A stretch of DNA of 46,745 nucleotides. Source: an uncultured Acidobacteriota bacterium. Its GTDB lineage: Bacteria > Acidobacteriota > Terriglobia > Bryobacterales > Bryobacteraceae. Position 1 is the first letter of the stretch; the number at the start of each line of letters is the position of its first letter. The translations under genes were made by a program, and so were the position numbers. Of this stretch, positions 14,294 through 23,128 are shown in pieces. The notes under the pieces are model-generated. The model was not told the DNA's origin and made no database searches. It saw only the letters and a program-made list of their open reading frames with translations. The DNA is taken from positions 1 to 46,745 of the forward strand of contig CADECY010000073.1 in assembly GCA_902825945.1 (NCBI GenBank), written 5' to 3'.

Positions 14294-16261
14294 CTACCGC
14301 AGATCTGCGACTTCGGCCCGGATTTTGGGAATCAATTCCCCGTACTCCGCCACCGGTGCTTTCGCGAGGAAGGCCTCGAATCTCTCCCGAGCGCGCTGCC
14401 GATCGCCCCCGATCTTGTAGATGCGTCCGAGGTTCAATTGCGCCTCGAGGAGGCCGGGATCCAAGGACACCGCTTTCTCGAAGTGGCCTCGCGCCGCGGC
14501 TAGGTCCTGTTTTTCGATGGCCACCAGGCCAAGTCCGTTGTGAGTGAGCGCGAAGTCCGCGCCACCCGCAGCCAGGCTCCACTTGAAGATTCGTTCGGCG
14601 TCGTTCGGCTTGCCAGATTCGAGGTAGGCCAGCCCAAGATCGCTCATGCTTTCACTGTCGGCTGGATTCAGTTGCGCCGCCTTCTCGAACGACGCGATCG
14701 CTTCGTCGCGTCTGCCTTGCCGCAGCAGGATGCCCGCCATTCGCGAATAGAGCCAAGCCGTCTTGACGCCCTTCCTCAGTCCCGCACGATAGAGATCGAG
14801 AGCACGGGCCGCATTGCCCGCGTGAGAATACTCGAGGCCGAGTTGATAGTAGATCGCGGGATTCGCCGGATCGAGTTGGAGCGCTTGGCCCAGGAGAGGG
14901 ATTCGCTCGGCGGCGGGTACGCCGGAGTCCGCCGACGCTCCAAACAAGAGTCGCAACACCTCGACCCGGTCTTTCGGATCGATTCCCGTGCCGGTCAGCT
15001 TCCGCGCGCCCGGCGAGGCACCGCCGAGGTACCCGAGCGACCGCAGTTGGGCCATCGTCTTCGGATCGACCGCCGATGTCTCGACCTTCTCCTGACTCGA
15101 GCCTAGCCGCGATTCCAGTTCGCGGCCTTCGGAGGGATGTGCCGCGATCACGTTGTTCGTCTCGCCGGGATCCTCGCGGAGGTCGTACAACTCGGGTTTC
15201 GGCGCCCGAACATATTTCCAGCGGTCCGTGCGGATCGACCGCAACTCCGCCCATCCCATGTTGAGATTGGAGTAGAGGGTCTCGCCGTAGGAATCCGGCG
15301 CGGCGGCCTCGCGCCCCGCGAGAGCGGGAACCAGACTCGCGCCTCGCATCGGCTCCGGCGCCGGCACACCTGTCAATTCGAGCAAAGTTCGAGGGAGGTC
15401 CATCGCGCGTGCCTGTTGCTTGACGCGGAGTCCTTTCGATACTCCGGGCCCGGAGAGCAGGAAGGCGATGCGCAGGGTCGAATCGTAAAGGAACACACCG
15501 TGCGTGTGCTCCCCATGGTCACCGAGGCTCTCGCCGTGATCGGACAGCACCGCGATCAGCGTGTTGCCTGGTACGCTCTGGAGCAGGCGGCCCAATTGGT
15601 GATCGGTGTAGGCCACTTCGCCATCGTAGGGGCGGCCTGAATGCTTCTCGCGAAACGGCAGCGGCGGATCGTAGGGCCCGTGAGGATCGAACAAGTGGAC
15701 CCACAGAAAGAAGCGCTTCTCCGTCCCGCGCCCATTCAGCCATTGCGAAGCGCGATCGACCACTTCTGCAGCGCGCCGCTCCGGGAATTCAGTGCCGCCA
15801 GCGCCCGGGGCGGACTTGGGCATCTGATCGTCGTAGACCGAAAACCCTTGCGCGAAGCCGAAGCTCTTCTTCAAGACCGACGCACCCACGAAGGCCGCGG
15901 TGTCCCATCCTTGTTCCGACAGCGCCTCGGCGACGGTCGTATGGCGTGAGTCGAGCACGAAGCCACCCGTATCGCGGACCCCATGCTGGACCGGTGTCAG
16001 TCCCGTGAACATGCTCGCATGCGACGGCGCCGTGAGCGGTGCCTGCGTGACGGCGTTCTCGAATAACGCGCCGTTCGCGGCAAGGCGGTCGAGATTCGGG
16101 GTCTCGGCTTTGGAGTAGCCGTAGCAGCCCAATCGATCGGCCCGCAACGTATCGATGGTGACGAGGACAAGGTTCAACCGGCCCGCCGGCACTGGCGCCG
16201 GTTTCGGTGAAGAACCGCAGGAAGCCAGCACCAGCGAGGCGGCAAGAGCCGCGAATCTCAT
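14294..16261 (-). CDS. Sulfatase-fold lipoprotein with TPR C-terminus (alkaline-phosphatase superfamily)
   Basis: 655 aa. MRFAALAASLVLASC is a lipoprotein signal with the lipobox Cys at 15, so it should be membrane-anchored outside the cytoplasm. Residues ~29-400 are a sulfatase/alkaline-phosphatase fold: LVTIDTLRADRLGCYGY (metal Asp37), LTAPSHASMFTG (73-87 region) and LSDHGESLGDHGEH with the metal Asp/His. At the sulfatase signature position C/S-x-P-S-R it has T77-A-P-S-H81, so formylglycine cannot form; Thr may act as the nucleophile as in phosphomutase-type relatives. Residues ~455-650 carry about five TPR units (e.g. AIASFEKAAQLNPADSESM), useful for protein binding. The start at 16261 is supported by the signal. 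True sulfatase activity is unlikely; a phosphohydrolase or transferase is my guess. Confidence 0.85.
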   Translation of the reverse strand: MRFAALAASLVLASCGSSPKPAPVPAGRLNLVLVTIDTLRADRLGCYGYSKAETPNLDRLAANGALFENAVTQAPLTAPSHASMFTGLTPVQHGVRDTGGFVLDSRHTTVAEALSEQGWDTAAFVGASVLKKSFGFAQGFSVYDDQMPKSAPGAGGTEFPERRAAEVVDRASQWLNGRGTEKRFFLWVHLFDPHGPYDPPLPFREKHSGRPYDGEVAYTDHQLGRLLQSVPGNTLIAVLSDHGESLGDHGEHTHGVFLYDSTLRIAFLLSGPGVSKGLRVKQQARAMDLPRTLLELTGVPAPEPMRGASLVPALAGREAAAPDSYGETLYSNLNMGWAELRSIRTDRWKYVRAPKPELYDLREDPGETNNVIAAHPSEGRELESRLGSSQEKVETSAVDPKTMAQLRSLGYLGGASPGARKLTGTGIDPKDRVEVLRLLFGASADSGVPAAERIPLLGQALQLDPANPAIYYQLGLEYSHAGNAARALDLYRAGLRKGVKTAWLYSRMAGILLRQGRRDEAIASFEKAAQLNPADSESMSDLGLAYLESGKPNDAERIFKWSLAAGGADFALTHNGLGLVAIEKQDLAAARGHFEKAVSLDPGLLEAQLNLGRIYKIGGDRQRARERFEAFLAKAPVAEYGELIPKIRAEVADLR

Positions 16262-16289
16262 CCCTTCATCGTAGCCGGCAGGCGACCGA

Positions 16290-19200
16290 CTACCAGGTGA
16301 ACCGTCCCGTCAACTGCAACACACGCGGGGCCACGCCGGAGTTCCGCGTGCTGAGGATTCCCGTGCTCGCGATGCCACTAGGATTGCCCGGGTGGTTGAA
16401 CACATTGAAGAAGTCCACGTTGAAGCGCAGGAACATGCTTTCCCGAATCGGAATCGCTTTGAAAATCGAGGCGTCGACATTCCATTGCAGCGAACTCGGG
16501 ATGTACTGGAGGCGCCACGGATGGAGGTTGTCGTTGAACGCCGTGCGTTGCACGGTACCGTTCGAAAGCGGGATCCACACGTTGTTGGTATCCCAAAATC
16601 CCTGGAGCGCGGTACCGGCCGGAGCGTTCGCCGGAAGCTGGGTTTGTCCCCACGGGATTAGCGGCGCCGCGGCCGGCTTGTAGTCCTGCGGAACTCCCAT
16701 GATGCCGTTCGGACGGCCGTTGGCATCCACGCTGTTGATCCGGTTGGACGGAATGTAGCCGTTGTACCAGAGATAGCCCGGGTAGCAGGTGCCGGCGGTG
16801 CAATCCTGGATCGGGTACTTGTATCCGTAGGTTTCGAGCTTGTTACCGGTCGGGTAGATGTTGGTCGGAAGCGCGACATAGGTGCTGTTCAGGTTTCCGA
16901 TCCCTGCCACCTGCCAGCCGCCGATCAGCTTGTTGAGCTTGCCCCCCGCATTGCCGCCGAGCGGCTTGCCTTTGCCGAAGGGTAGGTCCACAATCCAGTT
17001 CCAGCGCACGCGGTGCTTGGGAATCGAAGTGTCGCGCTGGTAGTTGAGCAGGCGGTTGCGCGAATCGTAGTCACCCGGAACCGCGCCCGGCAGGTACTCG
17101 TTGGTTTCGCCGATGATCGAGGTACCGCCGAAGCCTTGTCCGCCGGCCGCGAGATTGTTCCCGACCACGTAGAAGAGCTGGTAGCCGAAGCCCTTCGCAT
17201 AGCGGCGCTCGATCTCGAGTTGCGCGCCGTGATAGCGGCCACAGCCGGTCATCCGGTATTCCTCGATCGTGCCGTAAACGGTCTGATCGAAGTTGTTCCG
17301 CGCGACCGCGGCAAATTCGCCAGTCGGCAGAGGCTGCTGGCGGGTGGTGAACCAGATGAAGTCGGACGGCGCGTTGTTGTAGCGATAGAACTGCTCGAGG
17401 TTGCTACTGCGGTTGCCGACATAGCCCGCCCGGACCACGGTGTTCGCCATGATCTCCTTTTCCAGCGTGAAGTTCCAATCGGCCACGCGAGCATCCGGCT
17501 GATTCTGGGCAAAGTAGCTGACGAAGGCCGACCCGCGATTCAATCCCGCCGCCGTGTTGAGCGTCACCGCGTTCTGGCTGTTCTGGCCCGCGATGATGGT
17601 GGGGACCGAGCGGAAACCGTAGTTTCCGATTCCGTCGGGGGTGAGAGACGCATCCGTCACGCTGGTGCGGAAGCGCGCGGTGAGTGGAGCGTTGGAGCGC
17701 ATGCGGGCGACCCACGGCCGCGTCGGAATGTGGAAGTAGGCGATGCGGAATCCGCTGCGAATGACGAATTGCCTGGAGCCGTCGCCCACCTTGTAGGCCA
17801 TGCCCAGACGCGGCCCGAAGTCGTTCTTCGGGCTCGTCATCATGGTGCGCGGCAACCCCGCCTGATCCCACGTGGTGAACTTCGCCCCCAATGACTGGAA
17901 GCGGTTGACGATCGCCGGAAGCGTGGCGCCCAAGCGGTACATCTCCTCGAGCGTATTGCCGAGTACGATCGACTTCGTCTTCGGATCGAAGCTCGTGAGC
18001 ATGTTGTTCTTTTCGGTGAATGCCGGCCAGTACTCCCAGCGCAATCCCATGTTGACGGTGAGCCGCGAGTTGACTTTGAAATTGTCCTGGAAGTAGAGCG
18101 CATACTCCCGGCTTCGAGCGTAAAAATAGCCTTTCACGAACTGGTTCGAGTAGTTCATGATGCCGAGGTACATGTTCGCCAGATTGTCGCCCGTGAGCGG
18201 CTGGGCGAGCGGATTGGTGCGCGACGAGTTCGGATCCCACCTCGCGGTGGCGCCGGTGGCCCAACTGTGATTGCCCTGATTCTGCTGCTGATCGGGAAGC
18301 AGGTTCAACTGATCGTAGCGGAAGCGGAAGCCGAACTGGAGCTCGTGCCTACCGGCGATCTTGGTCGAGTTGTTTTCGAGAATCGCGTAGAAGTTGGGCG
18401 AGGACTGCGTGTTGTTCGTTTCGAAATAGTAGCGGCCTTGGAGTCCGCCGTCGTACAGACCAGGCCAGCCGGCCACATCCAGGGGGTTGGGCATACCGAG
18501 TTCGTTCGAGTACTTGGTATTCGGGTCACCGGTTCCCGCAAACCACCGCTGGCGGGAGCCGCTGACCAGCATTTCATTGAAGAACGTTGGCCCGAAGGTA
18601 TGCACCCACGAGAGCGCCAACGCCTTGTTCGGCGCGAGCGTCTGATTAGTGCCGGCAACGTTGTTGAGCATCGGCTGACTGTAGAACTGCGAGAAGTTCC
18701 GGAAGTTGCCCTGGGTGTAGCGGCCGTAGAACTGGTCCCTCGAACTGAACCGCTGATCGACTCGCGTGGTGGCCGTCCAGCTTCGCTGGAAGCCGGGAAC
18801 GGGGCCAATCCAGTTGAAATCGACGTTCGGGTTGATGTTGGGAAGAGTGGGTTGCGGCGTGATGGCGAACAGCGCCTTCGCCAAGGGACTCTGCCGCTGA
18901 CTCGGGATGGTGTTCGCCGGATACGGCACGCGATTCCACGTCACCGCATCGGTGGACCAGGGATCGTAGAGCACCGAGAGCTGTCCCTGCGTGTTCACCA
19001 ACTGGCGGAAGTCTCCATTGCGCATCGCCTCGGAGGGAACGTTCCACTGCTGCGATTGCGGCGCGATATTGCGCAGTCCCTCGTAGGCGAAGAACCAGAA
19101 GGTCTTATCCTTGCCGTTGTAAACCTTGGGAATGTACACAGGACCGCCGACACTCGCCCCGAACTCGTTGCGATTGAGGAACGGAGCCTTGATATAGGTA

Positions 19201-19979
19201 TCCTGACGCGACCGCGCCTTGCCGATCGCGTTGTTACGATTGGTCTCGAACAGCGATCCGTGCAACTGATTGGTGCCACTCTTGGTGGTGAGCACGAGAC
19301 TGGTGGGGCGCGTGAATTTCGCTGATGAGGAATTGTTCTCGACAACGAATTCCTGGATCGAATCGAGCCCGGGCTGACGATTGAAGACGCCGCCGTAGTT
19401 GCGGTCGATCAGCGAAGAGCCGTCGAGCGAGATCTCGTAGGAGCCCTCGCGAAGCCCGAAGGCGCGCGTGCCTTCCATGCCGGGTACGGTTTGCAGAAGC
19501 GACGTCACATTTCGGCCGTTGATGGGCAACTGTTCGATGCGGGTCCGCTCGAGCACGTGTCCGAGAGTCGCATTGCCGGTCTGCACGAGCGGCGTCACTT
19601 CCTGAACCGTTACTTCGGTGGCAGTCTGTCCGACCTTCAGCACCACGTCGACCGAGATGCTCTTCTGAACCTGCACCTGCAGATTGCCCTCGAACTTCTG
19701 GAGTCCGGGATGTTCAACGGTCAGGTTGTAGGGACCGGGCAGCGTTCCCGGAAACGCGAAGAAACCCACTTCGTTGGTGGATGTCTTCGACGAGACGTTG
19801 GTGTTTCGGTTGGTGAGCGTGACGGCGGCCGACGGCACCGCGGCACCTGTCTGGTCACGCGCGGTTCCCGTCACCGTGGCGGTGCTGGCCTGCGGCCACG
19901 CGCTGGTGACGCATCCGAACGACAATAGGACACACAAGGACGCGTTGATCGTGGCTCTGAAGCTGGAGCTTGATTGCAT
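16290..19979 (-). CDS. TonB-dependent-receptor-like outer-membrane protein with carboxypeptidase-regulatory domain (Oar-like)
   Basis: 1229 aa from the ATG at 19979, which has a strong GGAGGGAAC ribosome site just upstream. A signal peptide (~1-30, LCVLLSFGCVTSAWPQ) is followed by a carboxypeptidase-regulatory/Cna-B-like beta-sandwich (~32-115, TVTGTARDQTGAAVPSAAV). A plug-like region comes next (LPINGRNVTSLLQTVPGME, SLDGSSLIDRN, VLTTKSGTNQLHG), then a long beta-barrel rich in Tyr/Asn/Gly. It ends in ...LQLTGRFTW, the terminal aromatic expected for an outer-membrane barrel. Such proteins are very abundant in Acidobacteriota and are thought to import or bind plant-derived oligomers, but few have been tested. 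No SusD-like lipoprotein is nearby. Neighbours are the sulfatase-fold lipoprotein (28 bp away) and a secreted beta-helix protein, all on the same strand. Confidence 0.92.
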   Translation of the reverse strand: MQSSSSFRATINASLCVLLSFGCVTSAWPQASTATVTGTARDQTGAAVPSAAVTLTNRNTNVSSKTSTNEVGFFAFPGTLPGPYNLTVEHPGLQKFEGNLQVQVQKSISVDVVLKVGQTATEVTVQEVTPLVQTGNATLGHVLERTRIEQLPINGRNVTSLLQTVPGMEGTRAFGLREGSYEISLDGSSLIDRNYGGVFNRQPGLDSIQEFVVENNSSSAKFTRPTSLVLTTKSGTNQLHGSLFETNRNNAIGKARSRQDTYIKAPFLNRNEFGASVGGPVYIPKVYNGKDKTFWFFAYEGLRNIAPQSQQWNVPSEAMRNGDFRQLVNTQGQLSVLYDPWSTDAVTWNRVPYPANTIPSQRQSPLAKALFAITPQPTLPNINPNVDFNWIGPVPGFQRSWTATTRVDQRFSSRDQFYGRYTQGNFRNFSQFYSQPMLNNVAGTNQTLAPNKALALSWVHTFGPTFFNEMLVSGSRQRWFAGTGDPNTKYSNELGMPNPLDVAGWPGLYDGGLQGRYYFETNNTQSSPNFYAILENNSTKIAGRHELQFGFRFRYDQLNLLPDQQQNQGNHSWATGATARWDPNSSRTNPLAQPLTGDNLANMYLGIMNYSNQFVKGYFYARSREYALYFQDNFKVNSRLTVNMGLRWEYWPAFTEKNNMLTSFDPKTKSIVLGNTLEEMYRLGATLPAIVNRFQSLGAKFTTWDQAGLPRTMMTSPKNDFGPRLGMAYKVGDGSRQFVIRSGFRIAYFHIPTRPWVARMRSNAPLTARFRTSVTDASLTPDGIGNYGFRSVPTIIAGQNSQNAVTLNTAAGLNRGSAFVSYFAQNQPDARVADWNFTLEKEIMANTVVRAGYVGNRSSNLEQFYRYNNAPSDFIWFTTRQQPLPTGEFAAVARNNFDQTVYGTIEEYRMTGCGRYHGAQLEIERRYAKGFGYQLFYVVGNNLAAGGQGFGGTSIIGETNEYLPGAVPGDYDSRNRLLNYQRDTSIPKHRVRWNWIVDLPFGKGKPLGGNAGGKLNKLIGGWQVAGIGNLNSTYVALPTNIYPTGNKLETYGYKYPIQDCTAGTCYPGYLWYNGYIPSNRINSVDANGRPNGIMGVPQDYKPAAAPLIPWGQTQLPANAPAGTALQGFWDTNNVWIPLSNGTVQRTAFNDNLHPWRLQYIPSSLQWNVDASIFKAIPIRESMFLRFNVDFFNVFNHPGNPSGIASTGILSTRNSGVAPRVLQLTGRFTW

Positions 19980-20028
19980 TGTTCCCTCCCGGATCGACCC
20001 GAGGCCGCCTTCGCGGCTTAGCGAGGCC

Positions 20029-20034
20029 ATTATA
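20029..20034 (-). promoter_or_regulatory. TATAAT-like -10 upstream of the Oar-like gene
   Basis: On the minus strand TATAAT lies 49 bp before the ATG at 19979, a normal leader length. A candidate -35 (CTGAAT, ~17-18 bp upstream) is poor. The leader contains a short hairpin, GCCGC-GAAG-GCGGC (20004-20017), before the ribosome site. Confidence 0.35.
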
Positions 20035-20079
20035 TATCAACTACCCGGGGCGATTCAGGAAAGCAGGGAGCCTCGGGAT

Positions 20080-21507
20080 TCAAAGGGGCCTGGAGGTCAA
20101 CGCGTTGATCCGGGGAGTCTGAACGCCGGTGTATTCGAATGCTCCGAGATCCGGAAGCCCGTTCGTCACACGGCCCCGGCGGAAGGTGAGGGGAACGTAT
20201 TCCCTGGAGGCCGCGAAGGCGGAGCCCAGCACGGGGTTGAGGGCGATGGCGCGATCCAGACACGGCGACCCGGGGATGAGCCGGTAGTCAGCCTCGGTCG
20301 ATGCCACGGCATTCACGAAGCCCGGATTGGTCCCGGTGATATTGCCGCCGAGGTCATTGAGCAACGACGGCCAGGAGGACAGATATTTCACCTTCCAGCC
20401 CGTCTTCAACCAGTTGCCCTGGAGGTTGACGGTACCCGCGTCCGACATGATATGCAGCGGCCCGTTCGGAGCGTGGATGATATTGTTGCGTACGTCGGCA
20501 CGCCCGTTGGCGTGGCCGATGCGAATGAGCTGCGCGTCGTCGGAGCGGTAGGAGACGACCGTATTGTTGTAGAAGTACAACGTACCCTGATGCCAGAGGG
20601 TCCTGTCGGGACTGTCGCCGCCGAAATTCACGAGCTGGGAGTTGTCGTAGCCCTGGTAGTCGATCAGCACGTTTCCGTACGCGTAACTGTCGTGATAGCC
20701 GGGCGCAGTGGCAACGGCGGTTGGGGCGTCCACCAGATCCAACTGGCGGTTGCCGGATTCGATCCAATTGTACCGGTAGATGGCATTCGCTGACCGGTCC
20801 TTCAGATTGTTCCCCGAGACCCCCGCCGGCATCGTCATCCGGTTGTACTGGTAGACGATATTGATCGCGCTCGTGTAGGTGTTGTGGTGCTGGTCGCTGC
20901 CCGCATAGCCATTGTCGTGGATGTGGTTGCGTTCGATCAGGATGTCACGCGCCTGATAGGAATTGCCGCTCCCCACGAATATGCCGTCGCCGTTGTCGTG
21001 GATTTTGCACCGGCGAATGGTGATCCCATAGCCGCGCTCGACGAAGATTCCCGCCGCATTGCTGCTGTAGGGGGCCTGGGCTCCACTACTGCCGGTATAG
21101 GAGACTCCGGATTTTGCGTTCTTGATTTCCATCTGTTCGATCGTGATGTTCTGGGGAATCTCCACGCCGTCCCCTCCCCCGATCTTGATTGCACCCCGGT
21201 CTTCGTTCCAGCAGTATTGGTTGGTCACCGTCACCGCACCCTGCGCATCGATGACCGGCAGCGCGCCAGACGAGCCCGGAATCCCCCTGACCACGATCGG
21301 CGCCGAGGCGGTGCCCGACCGGTTGATGCACCATTTTTCCTTGTAGGCCGTGGCACGCCAATAGATGTCCACCCGGTCTCCGGGGTTCAGGGCAGACCAG
21401 GGAACGTCCGCGATCCTGGAGAAGTTCTTGCCCGGCCCCACCTCGTAGACGGCGGCAGTCATCGGAATCGACATCGCGAGCAGCGCGAGTAGAGGTCGAA
21501 CACTCAT
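20080..21507 (-). CDS. Secreted right-handed parallel beta-helix protein (pectate-lyase fold)
   Basis: 475 aa. MSVRPLLALLAMSIPMTAAV is a Sec signal. The start YEVGPGKNFSRIADVPWSAL is the usual opening of 'right-handed parallel beta-helix repeat' proteins, followed by NITIEQMEIKN, GITIRRCKIHDNGDGIFVG and DILIERNHIHDNGYAGSD, where short ITI/HDN turns repeat about every 22-25 residues. Residues up to ~420 follow this pattern; the C-terminus (PDLGAFEY) is common in the family. Such folds act on polysaccharides (lyase, hydrolase, epimerase), but I see no diagnostic lyase Arg or Ca-site pattern, so no reaction is claimed. It lies ~100 bp upstream of, and on the same strand as, the Oar-like gene; the pair may serve glycan use. 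Confidence 0.8.
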   Translation of the reverse strand: MSVRPLLALLAMSIPMTAAVYEVGPGKNFSRIADVPWSALNPGDRVDIYWRATAYKEKWCINRSGTASAPIVVRGIPGSSGALPVIDAQGAVTVTNQYCWNEDRGAIKIGGGDGVEIPQNITIEQMEIKNAKSGVSYTGSSGAQAPYSSNAAGIFVERGYGITIRRCKIHDNGDGIFVGSGNSYQARDILIERNHIHDNGYAGSDQHHNTYTSAINIVYQYNRMTMPAGVSGNNLKDRSANAIYRYNWIESGNRQLDLVDAPTAVATAPGYHDSYAYGNVLIDYQGYDNSQLVNFGGDSPDRTLWHQGTLYFYNNTVVSYRSDDAQLIRIGHANGRADVRNNIIHAPNGPLHIMSDAGTVNLQGNWLKTGWKVKYLSSWPSLLNDLGGNITGTNPGFVNAVASTEADYRLIPGSPCLDRAIALNPVLGSAFAASREYVPLTFRRGRVTNGLPDLGAFEYTGVQTPRINALTSRPL

Positions 21508-21556
21508 GCCCCTCTATCGGCTCACGAATGCCGGGACTGCACCCCAACAGGTGAGT

Positions 21557-21580
21557 GTGCCCCGCCAGCTTGCGGGGCAC
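21557..21580. terminator. Stable hairpin, possible terminator of the ECF operon
   Basis: GTGCCCCGC and GCGGGGCAC (9 bp, perfect) are separated by a 6-base loop CAGCTT. It lies 20 bp past the stop of the secreted-protein gene at 21600 (minus strand) and before the beta-helix gene. There is no T-run on either side, so it is not a classic intrinsic terminator; it could also protect mRNA ends. Confidence 0.4.
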
Positions 21581-21599
21581 AGGTCAATTCCGGAGAGTA

Positions 21600-22556
21600 C
21601 TAAGGACGGTTTCCGAATTCCATGCGGACCGCGCTCGGCCCATCCTCCACCCGATAATCCGCCGGCACCTGGAAGAGACTCTTGGCGGGTTCGGTCCGAT
21701 TGATGTTGGTCAGCCGGAAGGAGGTGTCGCCGAACTCGGGATCGTGCGAGGTGCTGCGAATCACCGTCCTCAGCTCGGTCGACTCCCAACGCTCGTCGGT
21801 CGACACGAGTGGACGGTCGTTCCCGTTTTCCCCGGCGGGCACGGTGCGCGTGACCCGCGTACCTTGAACCTGTAGTCCTTCCATCATCTGGGCTCCGAGC
21901 GGCTCAGTCCGTGCTTCTCCGCGCCGCATGAGAACATCGGAGGAAAAGCTCGGCATGGCGAGGCTGCCGCCAACGCCCACTGATCCACCTTGAACCACCT
22001 GCACCCGGCGTTCCACGCGAACCTCCCGGGTGACACTACCGCCGGGCGAGTTGGAACTGCTGGAGGAGCTACTCGAGGTGCTCGTCGAAGTCGAGACAGG
22101 GCCCGAGGTCTTGATCCGTTGGGCGGTCTTTTCCTTTTCGTTCAGGATGTAGACCTCCTTGGCGACGGGATCGAAGATCGTCACCAGCTTGACTCCGTCG
22201 CCAGAGGCCCAGGGCCCGAGGCCGGGCACGTTCTGTTCGTCACGAGTGCGGCCCTGCGAGTCGCGGGCAAATTTCGCGCTGGTGCGGCGCGTGATTCGGG
22301 TGCCGTCGGCGAGAGTCCGGACATATTCCGTCATCGACTCCGCAGAATACGGCGCTCCCAGGATCGCCTTCCCGGCACCGGGGCCGGCCGCCATGAAGTG
22401 AAACGTCCCTCCTCCAGCGACGGTCCCTGGAGCCGCGAAAGTTTCGAAGGCCGGAGTCCGCACCTCGCGGCGAGCCGGTTCCTGTGCCTGGGCGGCGATC
22501 GTCAGCCCGAGCAAGAGCGCCACATTGAATATACGCATTTTGTCCATGCTCCTCAT
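21600..22556 (-). CDS. Secreted protein of unknown function, third gene of the ECF/anti-sigma operon
   Basis: 318 aa if started at ATG 22556 (4-bp ATGA overlap with the anti-sigma gene). ATGs at 22547 and 22538 are alternatives, the last with AGGAG 10 bases upstream. The N-terminus (MRIFNVALLLGLTIAAQAQE) is a clear signal peptide. The mature part has a conserved-looking core (EYVRTLADGTRITRRTSAKF, SQGRTRDEQNVPG, VTIFDPVAKEVYILN) and a low-complexity Ser/Thr run at ~150-170, then a second domain ending in SLFQVPADYRVEDG. Similar 'TLADGTRI...RDSxGRTR' proteins accompany ECF systems in Acidobacteriota, to my recollection; their role is unknown. Its place suggests an envelope sensor, or a target of the sigma factor. 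No enzyme motif seen. Confidence 0.7.
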   Translation of the reverse strand: MRSMDKMRIFNVALLLGLTIAAQAQEPARREVRTPAFETFAAPGTVAGGGTFHFMAAGPGAGKAILGAPYSAESMTEYVRTLADGTRITRRTSAKFARDSQGRTRDEQNVPGLGPWASGDGVKLVTIFDPVAKEVYILNEKEKTAQRIKTSGPVSTSTSTSSSSSSSSNSPGGSVTREVRVERRVQVVQGGSVGVGGSLAMPSFSSDVLMRRGEARTEPLGAQMMEGLQVQGTRVTRTVPAGENGNDRPLVSTDERWESTELRTVIRSTSHDPEFGDTSFRLTNINRTEPAKSLFQVPADYRVEDGPSAVRMEFGNRP

Positions 22557-23128
22557 TGAGTGATATAGCTTTCCCTGTTTCGTACGAGGCGGACGGCTTT
22601 GGCGACGCCGTCGCGGCCAACCAATACATCTACTTCCAAACTCGCCGTGCCGGCGTCCGCCGAGCCCCACGCCGCCAATCCGATTCGCTGGAGCTCACGG
22701 CGTGGCAGCCGCATCCGGACCACCGGCGCGAATCCGTCCACCTCGATGGCGGAGCCGGGCGCGATGACATAGAAGGGTCCGGCTGGCGGAGCAGAGGCCG
22801 CGTAGCGCGGCGGCACGGCTTTTCGGCTCCGGTAAACGGCAATGCCGACGCAAATCAGTACCGCGGCGGCAAGAGCGATCCGGGCGAACCGGAACCGACG
22901 GGGCCGCCCGCGCCGGAACGCCTCGAGAACCCGCCGTTCCACCGCCGGCGGCGCACCGGCATCGCGCTCCGCGTGAGCCAGATCGGCCAAGGCAGCCGAG
23001 AGCTGACGTTCGCGTGCGAGTGACTGCATACACCCCGCGCAAGCGGCGGAATGCCTTTCCGCATCTTCGGGAGGACCACCTTGACGAATCCAATCCCTGG
23101 TCTGTTGTTGAAATTCCTTACAGTTCAT
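22553..23128 (-). CDS. Zinc-finger anti-sigma factor, single-pass membrane protein
   Basis: 191 aa; start at ATG 23128, overlapping the sigma stop by 4 bp (ATGA). The N-terminal cytoplasmic domain has Cys3 and H26xxxC30xxC33 (ERHSAACAGCM), the zinc-binding anti-sigma (ZAS) motif that holds an ECF factor inactive. A transmembrane helix follows at about 87-105 (FARIALAAAVLICVGIAVY). The extracytoplasmic C-terminal ~80 residues (VPPRYAASAPPAGPFYVIAP...) form an unrecognised sensor domain. Gene order sigma > anti-sigma > secreted protein supports envelope signalling with release of the sigma factor. Confidence 0.88.
   Translation of the reverse strand: MNCKEFQQQTRDWIRQGGPPEDAERHSAACAGCMQSLARERQLSAALADLAHAERDAGAPPAVERRVLEAFRRGRPRRFRFARIALAAAVLICVGIAVYRSRKAVPPRYAASAPPAGPFYVIAPGSAIEVDGFAPVVRMRLPRRELQRIGLAAWGSADAGTASLEVDVLVGRDGVAKAVRLVRNRESYITQ

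Noticed and set aside
18267..19325. 352-codon plus-strand open frame
   Set aside because: Antisense to the Oar-like gene; no start context or recognisable domain.
22080..22100. Simple repeat in the secreted-protein gene
   Set aside because: It encodes the Ser/Thr linker of that protein and is ordinary low-complexity coding sequence.
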